Shown here: piece after piece, positions 1 to 9,309 of the stretch | How positions within the stretch are numbered: position 1 is the stretch's first letter | Layout of the letters: each line of letters begins with the position of its first letter | Assembly (NCBI GenBank): GCA_028688525.1 | Contig: JAQTYA010000009.1 | Coordinates: 1 to 63,871, forward strand | DNA from: Methylococcus sp. | GTDB lineage: Bacteria > Pseudomonadota > Gammaproteobacteria > Methylococcales > Methylococcaceae | Reading direction: 5' to 3' | DNA: 63,871 nt | The notes under the pieces: generated by a model | What the model saw: only the letters and a program-made list of their open reading frames with translations | What the model was told of the DNA's origin: nothing | Databases searched by the model: none | Translations under genes and position numbers: made by a program

Positions 1-398
1 CTCTGGAAGCGATCGAAGTCCCCTGCCGTACCGTTCCCTCCGAAGAACTGCTGTACGAGCTCGTGCGGAAAAACCTCTATATCCTCACCATCAACATCGC
101 CGGCCTCCGCACCGGCGGAACGGTGAGCGAACTGTGGGAACGGCACCGCGAGCTGGCGGAAAAGATGGCCGGCGAGATCCTCGACATTCAGGAATGGCTC
201 ACCCAGACCCGATTGCCGCGCGAACGGCTGATGGCGGGCCTGCTGGAGGGCTTCGCCGGCGACCCCAACCACATCTGCACGGGACGCACCGCGCCGGTAC
301 GGCTGATGCGGGCCTTGAAGCATGCCCAGGAGGCGGGCATCGCCGCTCCGATATTGCAAAGCGTCGCCGACGAGCCGGCCGCGCGCGAAGGCGGGTGA
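1..398 (+). CDS. Unknown protein, 3' end only
   Basis: The reading frame is open from the window edge (first full codon at base 3) to a TGA at 396-398, so the true start lies upstream. The visible ~131 residues are soluble and rich in charged and helical residues, with no signal peptide, membrane segment or catalytic motif I recognise. A GTG at 63 could serve as an internal start, but coding character continues above it. It ends 164 bp before haoA and so is probably a separate transcription unit. Confidence 0.6.
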   Translation, partial: LEAIEVPCRTVPSEELLYELVRKNLYILTINIAGLRTGGTVSELWERHRELAEKMAGEILDIQEWLTQTRLPRERLMAGLLEGFAGDPNHICTGRTAPVRLMRALKHAQEAGIAAPILQSVADEPAAREGG

Positions 399-480
399 AA
401 CCCTCCCGAGCGCCCACGCTGTCTTCCGGCTCGGCTGGACGCAAACGTCACCATTACCTGAGTAACCGTTGCGGCGAGCG

Positions 481-509
481 TTGACGCCGTTATGTTTCGT
501 AACGATACT
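481..509 (+). promoter_or_regulatory. Candidate sigma70 promoter of haoA
   Basis: TTGACG at 481-486, a 17-bp spacer, then GATACT at 504-509. It lies about 55 bp upstream of the haoA start, which has a clear AAGGAG ribosome-binding site at about 547-552. The -35 is a near-consensus match and the -10 matches four of six bases. Confidence 0.4.
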
Positions 510-562
510 ATCCACCCGCCGAAACGGTACGGGCTGGACGCGCCTCAAGGAGAACACAACCG

Positions 563-2167
563 ATGCCTAGAACAACCACCACCTGGCTGCTAGCCGCTTT
601 GCTGACGCTCGTACATTTCGCGGCCTGCGCGGGCGAGACGGATTTTGCCAAACTCAAGGACCAATACCACCAGGATCACCCCGGCAAGGGCAAGTTCTCC
701 CAATACTGGGAGCCGATTCCCATCCAGAAATACTGGAACCCGAAGAACTTCTACCAGCCGCCTACCGCGGTTGCCGGCGAGGTGACGCGAGAGCAGTGCG
801 TGAGCTGTCACCAAAGCCTCACCCCCGGTGCGTTCCACGCCTGGGAAAATAGCGGCCATGCCAAGCTCGATACGATCCGCAACCTGAGCAACGGCCAGGA
901 TGCGCGCTACTACAAGAAGGACAAGCTGGCCGAAGTCGAGAAAAATTTGGTCAAACAAGGCGTGTTGAAGGAAGGCGAGCCGCTCAAGGAAGTCGGCTGC
1001 ATCGACTGCCACGGCAAAGTCGGCGCCCAGTCCATCCGCCACGACAAAGATCTGGTGATGCCGGACCGGGCCCAATGCGGTAGCTGCCATGTGCAGGAGT
1101 TTGCCGAAGCCGAATCCGAGAAGGACCAGCAATGGCCGCAGGGCCAGTGGGGCAAGGGCCATCCCTCCCATGCCGTCGACTGGGAGGCCAACGTCGAAAC
1201 CGCCATCTGGGCCGGCATGGCCGAGCGCGAAATCGCCCAGGGCTGCGACATGTGCCACTATCAGCAGAACAAGTGCGACGGCTGCCACACCCGCCACACT
1301 TTCTCAGCCGCCGAAGCGCGCCAGCCAGAGGCCTGCGCGACCTGCCACAACGGCGTGGACCACAACGAATGGGAGAATTTCTCCCTGTCCAAACACGGCA
1401 CGGTCTACCAGACGCAGAAGTCGAAGTGGAACTTCGAGGCCCCGCTCAAGGACGCCCTGACCAAAGGCGGCTATACCGCGCCGACCTGCCAGTACTGCCA
1501 TTTCGAGTTCAACGGTGAGTTCTCTCACAACCTAGTGCGCAAGGTCCGCTGGGGCTTCAACCCCACGCCCGCCATCGCCGACAACTTGAAGCATCCGTGG
1601 TTCGAAAACCGCAAGGAAAGCTGGAACGCCACCTGCGCCAACTGCCATAGTCCCAGCTTCGCCAAGGCCTATCTGGATGCCGCCGACAAAGGCACCCTCG
1701 CCGGACTCAAGGTAGAACAGGAGGCCAAGCAGGTCGTCGAAGGGCTGTTCAAGGATGGTCTGCTGCCCGGCCAGAAGACCAACCGCCCCGCTCCGCCGGC
1801 ACCGGAGAAGGACGCAGCAGGCGGGTTCTTCCAACTGTTCTGGGCCAAAGGCAATAATCCCAGCCATGTGGAACGCGTGCATGCCGACATGTGGGAACAC
1901 GACCTGATCAAGCTCTACAAGGGTCTGGTCCACGGCAACCCCGGCGGCTTCACCTACACCGAGGGCTGGTCCGAGCTGATGCGGGACTACGCGGTCATCA
2001 TGGATGAGAACACCCGCTTGCGCGAAAAGGCCAGTAACGCCGCGGCAACGCCGGCGCCCAAGGCGGCTCCCGCCCAGCCGAAAGAAAGTTCGACCATCCG
2101 CAACGTGCTGGGCGGACTAGCGCTGCTGGCCGGCATTGCCGTGCTGCTCTACCGGCGCAAACGTTGA
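563..2167 (+). CDS. haoA: Octahaem hydroxylamine oxidoreductase
   Basis: Periplasmic multihaem enzyme of the HAO family, which oxidises hydroxylamine. In methanotrophs hydroxylamine arises when methane monooxygenase co-oxidises ammonia. Eight CxxCH haem sites start near residues 79, 146, 172, 228, 238, 258, 309 and 358, the full octahaem set. A signal peptide covers about residues 1-23. The motif GGFTYTEGW near 461-469 carries the tyrosine (about 465) that probably corresponds to the Tyr cross-linked to the P460 haem in Nitrosomonas HAO; this is by family resemblance, not alignment. A single membrane helix at about 514-530 followed by RRKR should anchor the C-terminus. haoB overlaps its stop codon and ccmABC follow directly. 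At 534 aa the length is normal. Confidence 0.95.
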   Translation: MPRTTTTWLLAALLTLVHFAACAGETDFAKLKDQYHQDHPGKGKFSQYWEPIPIQKYWNPKNFYQPPTAVAGEVTREQCVSCHQSLTPGAFHAWENSGHAKLDTIRNLSNGQDARYYKKDKLAEVEKNLVKQGVLKEGEPLKEVGCIDCHGKVGAQSIRHDKDLVMPDRAQCGSCHVQEFAEAESEKDQQWPQGQWGKGHPSHAVDWEANVETAIWAGMAEREIAQGCDMCHYQQNKCDGCHTRHTFSAAEARQPEACATCHNGVDHNEWENFSLSKHGTVYQTQKSKWNFEAPLKDALTKGGYTAPTCQYCHFEFNGEFSHNLVRKVRWGFNPTPAIADNLKHPWFENRKESWNATCANCHSPSFAKAYLDAADKGTLAGLKVEQEAKQVVEGLFKDGLLPGQKTNRPAPPAPEKDAAGGFFQLFWAKGNNPSHVERVHADMWEHDLIKLYKGLVHGNPGGFTYTEGWSELMRDYAVIMDENTRLREKASNAAATPAPKAAPAQPKESSTIRNVLGGLALLAGIAVLLYRRKR

Positions 2168-3159
2168 TGGCGGGGACGGCCGGCAAGCCCGGCCGGGTCC
2201 GGCTGTCCACCCTGGCGGGATTCGCGCTGCTGCTCGCCGGCTGCGCGATCCTGCTGTACGGCCGGTTCCCGCCCGGGCTCCGTTACGACGAAGCGCCCGT
2301 TCCCGCCGAAGAATGGGCCGCCACAGCATCCGGGGGCATTTTTCCCGTCACGGCGCTGACGCGCTATACCCTGCGCCGGGACGATGAAGTTTCGGTCGCG
2401 CTGACCGTCGCCGATTACCGCGACGGTCAGCGCCAAAACCGAAAGGTGACGCTGTACCCTGCCGAGCCCGGCAATGGCGCAGCCCGGCTGCGCCACGACC
2501 TATGGCAGGCCGCAGGCGAGGCCATCGTCCGCCACACGGACGCGAACGCCTTGTTCTTGTCCTGGTGGGACGACGGCCAGCGCATCCGCTTCTTGAGCGG
2601 CCGCGAGCCCTGGCTGGCCCAACCCGCCGCCGCAGCCTTCTCGAACCGCACGGAGCGCAGCTTGTGGGAAAAAGTCTCGGGCGGATTCGCGCCGAACCCC
2701 GAAGCGTCGCAACGGCTGGCGCGCTGGCTGAGCATGGATGCCGACGCCGCGATGGCCGAGATACAGGCTCAGCTTCCGGCCAACCGCCCCGTCTATTTGC
2801 TCGTCTGCCTGGACGACTTGGCCCGGCTCGGCGAAATCGAGGCGCTGTCCGGTATTAAGCTCCCGTTCGAGACTGCCCGTTTTCCCGGCGGCGACATGCA
2901 CGGGCAAATCGCCGCCGTGCAGCAATGGGCGCGGAAGGACGTCGACCAGGCTAGCTATCTGGTCCAGCAGATCCCGGGCGCCGGGGTCCGCGCCTGGCGC
3001 ATCACCACGCCCGAAGGCCGGAACACCCTGCTGGCGCGGCTGCTGCCCTTTACTACCTCGCTGGCCAACCCCCTGCCCCAGTTGCAGACGGTCTACCAGT
3101 CGGGCTGGGGTTCCTATCTCAGCATCTATGCACTGAACCCCGCCGACGGTAAGATGTGA
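2167..3159 (+). CDS. haoB: HaoB, partner of hydroxylamine oxidoreductase
   Basis: About 330 aa. The ATG at 2167 overlaps the haoA stop by one base (TGATG), so the two are translationally coupled; a TTG at 2164 is an alternative start. An N-terminal hydrophobic segment (about residues 14-35, FALLLAGCAILLYG) should tether a periplasmic domain. No cofactor motif is visible. The call rests mainly on position: haoA-haoB is the known gene order in methanotrophs such as Methylococcus. The function of HaoB is not established. Confidence 0.8.
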   Translation: MAGTAGKPGRVRLSTLAGFALLLAGCAILLYGRFPPGLRYDEAPVPAEEWAATASGGIFPVTALTRYTLRRDDEVSVALTVADYRDGQRQNRKVTLYPAEPGNGAARLRHDLWQAAGEAIVRHTDANALFLSWWDDGQRIRFLSGREPWLAQPAAAAFSNRTERSLWEKVSGGFAPNPEASQRLARWLSMDADAAMAEIQAQLPANRPVYLLVCLDDLARLGEIEALSGIKLPFETARFPGGDMHGQIAAVQQWARKDVDQASYLVQQIPGAGVRAWRITTPEGRNTLLARLLPFTTSLANPLPQLQTVYQSGWGSYLSIYALNPADGKM

Positions 3160-3211
3160 GCCCGCGCGGCATACCCGCGCGAGCTTCCCCACTCCGAAAT
3201 CGCCGACGCCC

Positions 3212-3835
3212 TTGTCAGACGCCCCTCTCCGCGCCATAAACCTCGAATGTATCCGGGGCGACCGGCTGCTATTCTCAGGACTGAGTCTCCATCTTTCGCC
3301 CGGCCAGTTGCTGCAAGCCGAAGGCGCCAACGGCGCCGGCAAAACCAGCCTGCTCCGCGTGCTGGCAGGCTTGAGCCGACCGGCCGAAGGCGAAGTGCAT
3401 TGGCGCGGCCAAGACATCCAAAGCAACCGCGCGGCCTACTTTAGCGAGATGGTCTACATGGGGCATGCGCCGGGTCTGAAAGTTGAATTGTCGCCGCTGG
3501 AAAACCTGAAGGTCTCGTCCGCCCTCCGTGCAGGGACTGCGGATGAAGCCCGCATCGAGGACACGCTGGCGCGAGTCGGTCTGCGCGGCTTCGAGGACGT
3601 GCCGGCGCGTGGGCTCTCCGCCGGCCAGAAACAGCGCACGGCGCTGTGCCGCTTGCTGCTGAACCCGGTGCTGCTGTGGATACTCGACGAGCCCTTCACC
3701 GCCTTGGACGTGCACGGCATCGCCCTGGTCCGCGAACTGCTGGAAGCCCATCTGGCGAACGGCGGCATGGCGCTGATGACCTCGCACCACGCGCTGGAAG
3801 TCCGCGGCGACTGCCGGAGCCTGAATCTGTCATGA
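3212..3835 (+). CDS. ccmA: Haem export ATP-binding protein CcmA
   Basis: ABC ATPase of the CcmABCDE system, which powers release of haem-loaded CcmE during cytochrome c maturation. Walker A is GANGAGKTSLL (about residues 38-48), the signature is LSAGQKQRTAL, and Walker B is LLWILDEP. The start is a TTG at 3212, the only start that leaves the N-terminal strand intact. It overlaps ccmB by four bases (ATGA). At 207 aa it has the usual length. Placement straight after haoAB fits the high c-haem demand of an octahaem enzyme. Confidence 0.93.
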   Translation: MSDAPLRAINLECIRGDRLLFSGLSLHLSPGQLLQAEGANGAGKTSLLRVLAGLSRPAEGEVHWRGQDIQSNRAAYFSEMVYMGHAPGLKVELSPLENLKVSSALRAGTADEARIEDTLARVGLRGFEDVPARGLSAGQKQRTALCRLLLNPVLLWILDEPFTALDVHGIALVRELLEAHLANGGMALMTSHHALEVRGDCRSLNLS

Positions 3836-4509
3836 CCGGACTCGCTTCTGCCTTCTTCGCCATCCTGCGGCGCGACCTGATGCTGGCGTTCCGCCACCGT
3901 GGCGAGCTGGCCAATCCGCTGCTGTTCTTCCTCATCATCGTGACGCTCTACCCCTTGGGCGTCAGTCCGGACCCCGAGTTGCTGCGCCGGATCGCCCCCG
4001 GCGTGATCTGGATCGCCGCCCTGCTGGCCGCTTTGTTTTCGCTGGAAAACCTGTTCCGCAGCGATTTCGACGACGGTTCGCTGGAGCAGATGCTGCTCAG
4101 CCCGCAGCCCTTGCCCGTGCTGGTCATCGCCAAGGTGCTGGCACACTGGCTGGTCAGCGGCCTGCCCATGCTGCTGCTTGCGCCGCTCCTGGCCCTGTTG
4201 CTGGACATGCCCGCCAAGGCCGCCTGGGCACTGGAAACGACACTCGCCATCGGCACCCCTCTGCTCAGCCTGATAGGTGCGATCGGCGTGGCGCTGACCG
4301 TGGGCCTCAAGCGCGGCGGCATCCTGCTCACCCTGTTGATCTTGCCTCTCTACATCCCGGTGCTGATCTTCGCCACCAATGCCGTCACCGCCGCCAGCGC
4401 CGGCATGCCGGTGGAAGGTCAGTTGTATTTCCTGGCTGCGTTACTGGTGTTGGCGCTGACGCTCGCGCCCGCAGCCGTCGCTGCCGCCCTACGCATTAGC
4501 ATGAGTTGA
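3832..4509 (+). CDS. ccmB: Haem export permease CcmB
   Basis: Inner-membrane permease of the CcmAB(C) haem maturation complex, 225 aa, with about six hydrophobic helices. The frame is open much further upstream, but that part lies inside ccmA. The ATG at 3832 overlaps the ccmA stop (ATGA) and gives the family's N-terminus: a short cytoplasmic stretch, then the first helix near residues 28-48. Confidence 0.92.
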   Translation: MTGLASAFFAILRRDLMLAFRHRGELANPLLFFLIIVTLYPLGVSPDPELLRRIAPGVIWIAALLAALFSLENLFRSDFDDGSLEQMLLSPQPLPVLVIAKVLAHWLVSGLPMLLLAPLLALLLDMPAKAAWALETTLAIGTPLLSLIGAIGVALTVGLKRGGILLTLLILPLYIPVLIFATNAVTAASAGMPVEGQLYFLAALLVLALTLAPAAVAAALRISMS

Positions 4510-4513
4510 CGCC

Positions 4514-5245
4514 ATGTGGACCTTCTTCCATAAGCTCGCATCCCCTAAGCATTTCTACCGCATCAGCGGCCTGTTGATTCCCTGGCTGGGTGCGATCACC
4601 GCCCTGCTGTTGCTATCCGGCCTCTACTTCGGCCTGTTCAAGGCCCCGCCGGACTACCAGCAAGGCGAGAGCTACCGGATCATGTTCGTCCACGTACCTG
4701 CGGCCTGGATGTCCATGTTCATCTACACCTTCATGGCGGTGCTGTACGCCATCTATCTCATCTGGAACATCAAGCTGGCCGACGTGATGGCCTCCAGCTC
4801 CGCGGCCATGGGCGCCTCGTTCACCTTCCTGGCGCTGGTTACCGGTTCGCTCTGGGGCAAGCCCATGTGGGGAACGTGGTGGGTATGGGATGCGCGGCTG
4901 ACTTCGGAGCTGATCCTGCTGTTCCTCTACCTGGGCTACATTGCCCTGGTCTCGGCGATCGAGGACAAGCGCACCGCCGCCCGCGCCGGCGGCCTGCTGA
5001 TCCTGGTCGGGGTGGTCAACATCCCCATCATCCATTACTCGGTGGAATGGTGGAACACCTTGCACCAGGGCCCCACCGTCACCAAGCTGGACAAGCCCTC
5101 GATCCACGCCAGCATGCTGCTGCCGCTGCTGCTGATGGCGTTGGCCTTCCAGTGCTACTACTTCACCCTGGTGCTAGTCCGGGCCCGCACCGAGTTGCTG
5201 GACAGAGAGCGCCGCAGCGCCTGGGTCAAGGAACTGTTCGGCTGA
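4514..5245 (+). CDS. ccmC: Haem handling protein CcmC
   Basis: Six-helix inner-membrane protein that binds haem and passes it to CcmE. The tryptophan-rich WWD-type motif WGTWWVWDARLTSE (about residues 119-132) is intact, with conserved histidines in flanking loops (FVHVPAAW near 59; LHQGPTVTK near 183). It is 243 aa and starts 4 bp after ccmB. The run ends here: ccmD, ccmE, ccmF, ccmG and ccmH do not follow, so the rest of the pathway must lie elsewhere in the genome. Confidence 0.94.
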   Translation: MWTFFHKLASPKHFYRISGLLIPWLGAITALLLLSGLYFGLFKAPPDYQQGESYRIMFVHVPAAWMSMFIYTFMAVLYAIYLIWNIKLADVMASSSAAMGASFTFLALVTGSLWGKPMWGTWWVWDARLTSELILLFLYLGYIALVSAIEDKRTAARAGGLLILVGVVNIPIIHYSVEWWNTLHQGPTVTKLDKPSIHASMLLPLLLMALAFQCYYFTLVLVRARTELLDRERRSAWVKELFG

Positions 5246-5246
5246 G

Positions 5247-6287
5247 TCAGAACGCGACGGCCAGGCCCATCGTGCCCAGATAACTCGGTACGTAGTCGCC
5301 CAGGGCACCGCTGTAGCTGCCGAAGACGGCGATCCGGTCGGTTACCGTCCACTGGAAGCCCACACCGAGCATGTGCTCCTGCAGATCCTGAACCGAGCTC
5401 ACCGAGCCGGCGTGCTGCAGACGCGGCAGCACCCTACCGGCATGCAGCGTGCGCGGCAATGCCGCCGCGTTGATATAACCCTGGATAAATAGCGCGAAGT
5501 CGTCCACGACGTCGCGCTGCAAGGCCCATTGGAACGAAGGCAAGATGACTTCGGCGCCCTTGAAGTCCTGCAGGCTTACATAACCGAAGTTCCAGTTGAG
5601 CGCGATATCCCAGGGCAGCACGTGATCCGCATTGAGCATCAAGGAGCCCTGGGTGCCGCCGTCGTAGACGGAGCTTCCCCAGGTCGTCTGCACATACGCC
5701 TCCATCCCCACCGAGTAGTTGAAATACTCGAAATCGTCCTTGTATAAATGCACCTTGGTGTCGAAGGTCAGCGGCGAAAAACCGGTGGCCGACTGCGGCG
5801 GTCCTTGCACCGTCAGTCCCTGAGTAAACAAGCGCAGCTCCACATCGTCGGTCAGACCATAGCGGAACAGCACCTCCCAGTTGTACTGCTTCACCGAGTT
5901 CGAGCTCGCACCTTGCATCGTAAAAGGGCTCATCTCCACGTAGATGCCGCCTTCGGGAAGCGTATAGGACGAATTCGGGAAGTTGGAAAGATCCGGGCCG
6001 GGTTCGCCGATAGTCAGCGCAGACGGCTCCGGACTCGGTTCGGGCGGCGGCGAGGCCGCCGGCTCCCGCCGCTTCTGGGGCGGCTGGTCCGGCTTGGTAC
6101 TGTGCACGTGCTCACGGTAGGTCACGGGATCGTGCGCCGGCTTCACGGCCTTCCCTTCGTCCGTACCTATGGCCGGCGATGCGGGAACGGCCTGAATCCC
6201 GGCCTCCTCCTCAGCATGCGCCGGAGCTGCAGCCAGTAACACCATCGCCGCACCCCGCGGCAGCATCCCGCTATCGAACCACCGCAT
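5247..6287 (-). CDS. Outer-membrane beta-barrel protein, transporter-like
   Basis: 346 aa. A signal peptide ends at about AHAEEE (residue 26), followed by a Pro/Glu/Lys-rich linker to about residue 90 and a region of alternating aromatic strands ending in the outer-membrane signature FAVAF-like C-terminus (GLAVAF). It resembles the broad 'transporter / phenol-degradation MetA-pathway' barrel family, but the substrate is unknown. Five bases separate it from the upstream amidase stop, so the two are cotranscribed. It converges on ccmC with a one-base gap and no obvious terminator. Confidence 0.65.
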   Translation of the reverse strand: MRWFDSGMLPRGAAMVLLAAAPAHAEEEAGIQAVPASPAIGTDEGKAVKPAHDPVTYREHVHSTKPDQPPQKRREPAASPPPEPSPEPSALTIGEPGPDLSNFPNSSYTLPEGGIYVEMSPFTMQGASSNSVKQYNWEVLFRYGLTDDVELRLFTQGLTVQGPPQSATGFSPLTFDTKVHLYKDDFEYFNYSVGMEAYVQTTWGSSVYDGGTQGSLMLNADHVLPWDIALNWNFGYVSLQDFKGAEVILPSFQWALQRDVVDDFALFIQGYINAAALPRTLHAGRVLPRLQHAGSVSSVQDLQEHMLGVGFQWTVTDRIAVFGSYSGALGDYVPSYLGTMGLAVAF

Positions 6288-6292
6288 CCTTT

Positions 6293-7492
6293 TTATCCGT
6301 TCAGCACATCCGCCACCGTCCGGGCCGCAGACAGCAGAAAAGAATCCGCGCCTTCAGCCGCCAGCAAGGAAAGCCCGACCGGTGCGCCCTCAACCCTGAC
6401 CGCGGGCAGCGATATCTGCGGCAACCTGCCGATCCCCGCGATCGCCATGCGGGCAAGAATCCGCGGGAAATAATCGCCTTGGGTCCGATCCAGCCCGAGG
6501 CTACCCTTCAACGGCGCCGGCGTGTGCGCCGTGGGAAAGCAGAGCAGGTCATGCGGTCCCAGCCATCTGCCCAACGAGGCGCGGTAGCGTTCGCGGCTCG
6601 CCAAAACGGCAGGCAGCAACACCCGGTCCACTCCCTTGGCCAATTCGAAATTGCGACGGGTGCGTTCTCCCAGGTCAGGACGTACTGATTCGACCCATGG
6701 GCCCAGCGTGCTCCAGATTTCCGCCCACTGGATCGTCTGGAAGACCTGTTTCCAGTTGTCGTCGCCGCTGATCCCCTCCTCCCGGTCTATGGCTCGCAAG
6801 GACAGCGCCTGGCAAGAAAAACGGCAGCGCAACCGATCCAGGACTGGCTCGAATGCCGCCTGGACTTCGTGGTCGGCCTGACTGAAGCCCTCGTCGACTA
6901 GCCAGAATGTCCCGACGGCGGCAGGCTCCGGCGCCACGCTCAGCAGCCGGCACATGACCCGTTGCAAGGTCTCGCCGTCGCGGGCGAAAGCCCCAACCGT
7001 ATCGAAACTCGGCGCCAGCGGATTGACTCCGGCGACGGAAATTCTGCCGTGGCTGGGACGCATGCCCCAGATGTCGCAATTGCTGGCTGGCAGACGAATC
7101 GAACCCCCGGTGTCCGTACCCAGGGCGAAATCCACCTCGCCCGCAGCCACCGCAACCGCCGATCCGCTGGAGGAGCCGCCCGGCACCCGGTCGGATGCAA
7201 CTGGATTCACCGGGGTGCCGTAGAACGCATTTTCTCCGGTGAGCCCGAAGGCGAGTTCGTCGGCATTGGCCTTGCCCAGGCAAACCGCACCGGCCTGCAA
7301 ACATTGCTCGACGCAGACCGCATGGGCCGCTGCGGGCGGGTGGCTGCCGGCCCAGTCCGGATTCGCGCAACCGGTCACCATGCCGGCAACGTCCATCAAA
7401 TCCTTGACGGCAAAAGACAGCTCGGCCAGGGGGCCGGCGTGCGTCACGCGGATTTGCAGCGGGGTCAGAATCGATAGGGAAGACTGGGGCAT
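6293..7492 (-). CDS. Amidase-signature hydrolase
   Basis: 399-aa amidase-signature enzyme with the Ser-cisSer-Lys triad: lysine in FAVKDLMD (about residue 29), the glycine/serine-rich GGSSSGSA, and nucleophile serine in GTDTGGSIRLP. Such enzymes hydrolyse amide bonds. The short length and lack of C-terminal domains favour a stand-alone amidase over the GatA subunit, and neither gatB nor gatC is nearby. The substrate cannot be told from sequence. First gene of a two-gene operon with the barrel protein. Confidence 0.85.
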   Translation of the reverse strand: MPQSSLSILTPLQIRVTHAGPLAELSFAVKDLMDVAGMVTGCANPDWAGSHPPAAAHAVCVEQCLQAGAVCLGKANADELAFGLTGENAFYGTPVNPVASDRVPGGSSSGSAVAVAAGEVDFALGTDTGGSIRLPASNCDIWGMRPSHGRISVAGVNPLAPSFDTVGAFARDGETLQRVMCRLLSVAPEPAAVGTFWLVDEGFSQADHEVQAAFEPVLDRLRCRFSCQALSLRAIDREEGISGDDNWKQVFQTIQWAEIWSTLGPWVESVRPDLGERTRRNFELAKGVDRVLLPAVLASRERYRASLGRWLGPHDLLCFPTAHTPAPLKGSLGLDRTQGDYFPRILARMAIAGIGRLPQISLPAVRVEGAPVGLSLLAAEGADSFLLSAARTVADVLNG

Positions 7493-7604
7493 AAGCGGAC
7501 GGAAGGAAAAGTAGGCCCCGCCGGAAGCGATACCGCGGCACCAATGCCGCTTATTCTAATCCGTTTCGGGAGCGCGGCAGAAGGACGGCGTTAACCCGAT
7601 CCGT

Positions 7605-7647
7605 GCAAAAAAAGCGGCCCGGAGATCTTGAACCTCCGGGCCGCTTT
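7605..7647 (-). terminator. Rho-independent terminator of pstS
   Basis: A 14-bp stem (7611-7624 with 7634-7647, arm AAAGCGGCCCGGAG) followed on the reverse strand by a T run. It lies 27 bp past the pstS stop codon. Confidence 0.9.
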
Positions 7648-7673
7648 CTGAACGCGGTCGCGAGAGCTGAGCC

Positions 7674-8729
7674 TTACAGCGCCAGCAACTTCAGCTTTTT
7701 GGCATTCTCTGCCATTTCCTTGCGCTCGTCGCTCGGCAAGGGAATCAGGCCGCGTTCGGACAAATAGCCGTCCTCGCCCCAAGCCTTCTCGCTGGTAAAC
7801 TCGGCAAGGTACTCTGAAATACCCGGAATCATGCCGATATGGCGTTTCTTCACATAGAAGAACAGCGGACGGGAAACCACGTAGCTGCCGTCGGCGATCG
7901 ACTCGAAAGTCGGCGATACGCCTTCGATCTTCGCCGCGGCCACCTTGTCGGCGTTTTCTTCCAGGAAGCTGTAGCCGAAGATACCGACAGCGTTTACGTT
8001 GGATACCAGCTTCTGCACGATCAGATTGTCGTTTTCGCCGGCCTCGACGTAAGCGCCGTCTTCACGTAGGGTGTGGCAGATCTTCTTGAATTTATCTTCA
8101 TCTTCCTTTTTCACCGAATTAATCCACTTAAACTCTTTGCACCCCCCTTCCAGCACCAGCTCAGCAAAGGCGTCGCGGGTACCGGAGGTCGGCGGCGGAC
8201 CCAGCACTTCGATCTTGGTCGCAGGCAAGGCGGGATTGACTTCGTTCCAGGTCTTGTACGGATTTTCTACTAAGTAATCGCAGCCGCCGCAAGTCGGATC
8301 GGGAATACGCTTTGCCAATGCAAGATAGACATCCTTACGGGTCAGTTCCATCGGCTTGTTCTTCTTGGACTGCGCCAGCACGATGCCGTCAAAACCGATC
8401 TTGACCTCGACGATATCGCTAACGCCGGATTTCTTACAGGCCTGGAATTCAGACTCCTTCATGCGGCGGGACGCATTGGCGATATCCGGATAATCGACGC
8501 CCACACCGCCGCAGAACAGCTTGATACCGCCGCCGGTACCGGTGGATTCAACTTTCGGAGTCTTGAACTTTCCGCCTTTACCGAAATGCTCAGCAACAAC
8601 TGTTGCAAAAGGATAGACGGTCGACGATCCCACAATGCTTAAAGAATCACGCCCAGACTCACCGCAAACTGCACCGCTAGATAGGGTGATGAATGCCGCC
8701 ACACCCATAACAGCTTTTATCTTTTTCAT
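7674..8729 (-). CDS. pstS: Phosphate-binding protein PstS
   Basis: Periplasmic phosphate-binding protein of the Pst ABC system. The start is the ATG at 8729, preceded by AGGAG at the right distance; an in-frame start 15 bp upstream lacks a ribosome-binding site. A signal peptide (MKKIKAVMGVAAFITL...) ends near residue 23, then comes the PstS motif IVGSSTVYPF and later TGTGGGIKLF and SGTRDAF, which form the phosphate pocket. 351 aa. pstC, pstA and pstB are not adjacent. It lies in a lower-GC block with the porin upstream, which fits phosphate starvation control. Confidence 0.92.
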   Translation of the reverse strand: MKKIKAVMGVAAFITLSSGAVCGESGRDSLSIVGSSTVYPFATVVAEHFGKGGKFKTPKVESTGTGGGIKLFCGGVGVDYPDIANASRRMKESEFQACKKSGVSDIVEVKIGFDGIVLAQSKKNKPMELTRKDVYLALAKRIPDPTCGGCDYLVENPYKTWNEVNPALPATKIEVLGPPPTSGTRDAFAELVLEGGCKEFKWINSVKKEDEDKFKKICHTLREDGAYVEAGENDNLIVQKLVSNVNAVGIFGYSFLEENADKVAAAKIEGVSPTFESIADGSYVVSRPLFFYVKKRHIGMIPGISEYLAEFTSEKAWGEDGYLSERGLIPLPSDERKEMAENAKKLKLLAL

Positions 8730-8766
8730 TTCAACTCCTACCACGTTTCATTACATAAGGACTAGA

Positions 8767-9162
8767 CTACTGCCCAGCGCCACCGGCCTCTTCCCAATCA
8801 CCCCGCTCCCACAACACGGTCTTACCAAACCGCGTGATCGTTAACTTGCCACCCTCAGTAATGAAATATTCGTCATCACCATCATTAAACTTATACCCTA
8901 GCACTCGAGAGCATGTTTTTTCTCCGTCAGGACAAGGCGCCATGATTTTGACACCTTTCAAGGTCTTAGACGATCCCGTGCCCCTCCTCTCCACAACAAA
9001 CTTGAGGTCTTTGCAGTCATATCCACAATCTGAGGAGATATCAATATCGAAACTCTTCGTATCGAGCGAGTCCACTACAACCCCAGAAAATGCTCCCTTG
9101 CCGCCAGAAGCACACGCCGACAAAATCATGCAGCTGGCAATAGCCATCAAAATATTTTTCAT
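8767..9162 (-). CDS. Small lipoprotein between porin and PstS
   Basis: 131 aa from the ATG at 9162 (GGAG about 10 nt upstream). The signal peptide MKNILMAIASCMILSAC ends in a lipobox (LSAC) with the acylated Cys near residue 17. The mature part has four further cysteines (CGYDCKD, CPDGEKTC), which could form two disulfides. No known domain recognised. It ends 37 bp before pstS, so probably shares its transcript. Confidence 0.75.
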   Translation of the reverse strand: MKNILMAIASCMILSACASGGKGAFSGVVVDSLDTKSFDIDISSDCGYDCKDLKFVVERRGTGSSKTLKGVKIMAPCPDGEKTCSRVLGYKFNDGDDEYFITEGGKLTITRFGKTVLWERGDWEEAGGAGQ

Positions 9163-9309
9163 ATCAACCACTCCAAGATTATTCGAAACACCTTACCTAC
9201 TCTGATCGGAGCCAAAGCTTAGGTCTGTGTGCGAAATCACCGCAACGCGATGGGTCGAGCAGATGTCCACGACTAAACAACGCCATCGGGAAACCTGTCG
9301 ACCTCAAAC

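Noticed and set aside
8730..8766. Pho box directly before pstS
   Set aside because: Only scattered GTAAT-like matches without 11-bp phasing; pstS probably depends on upstream promoters.
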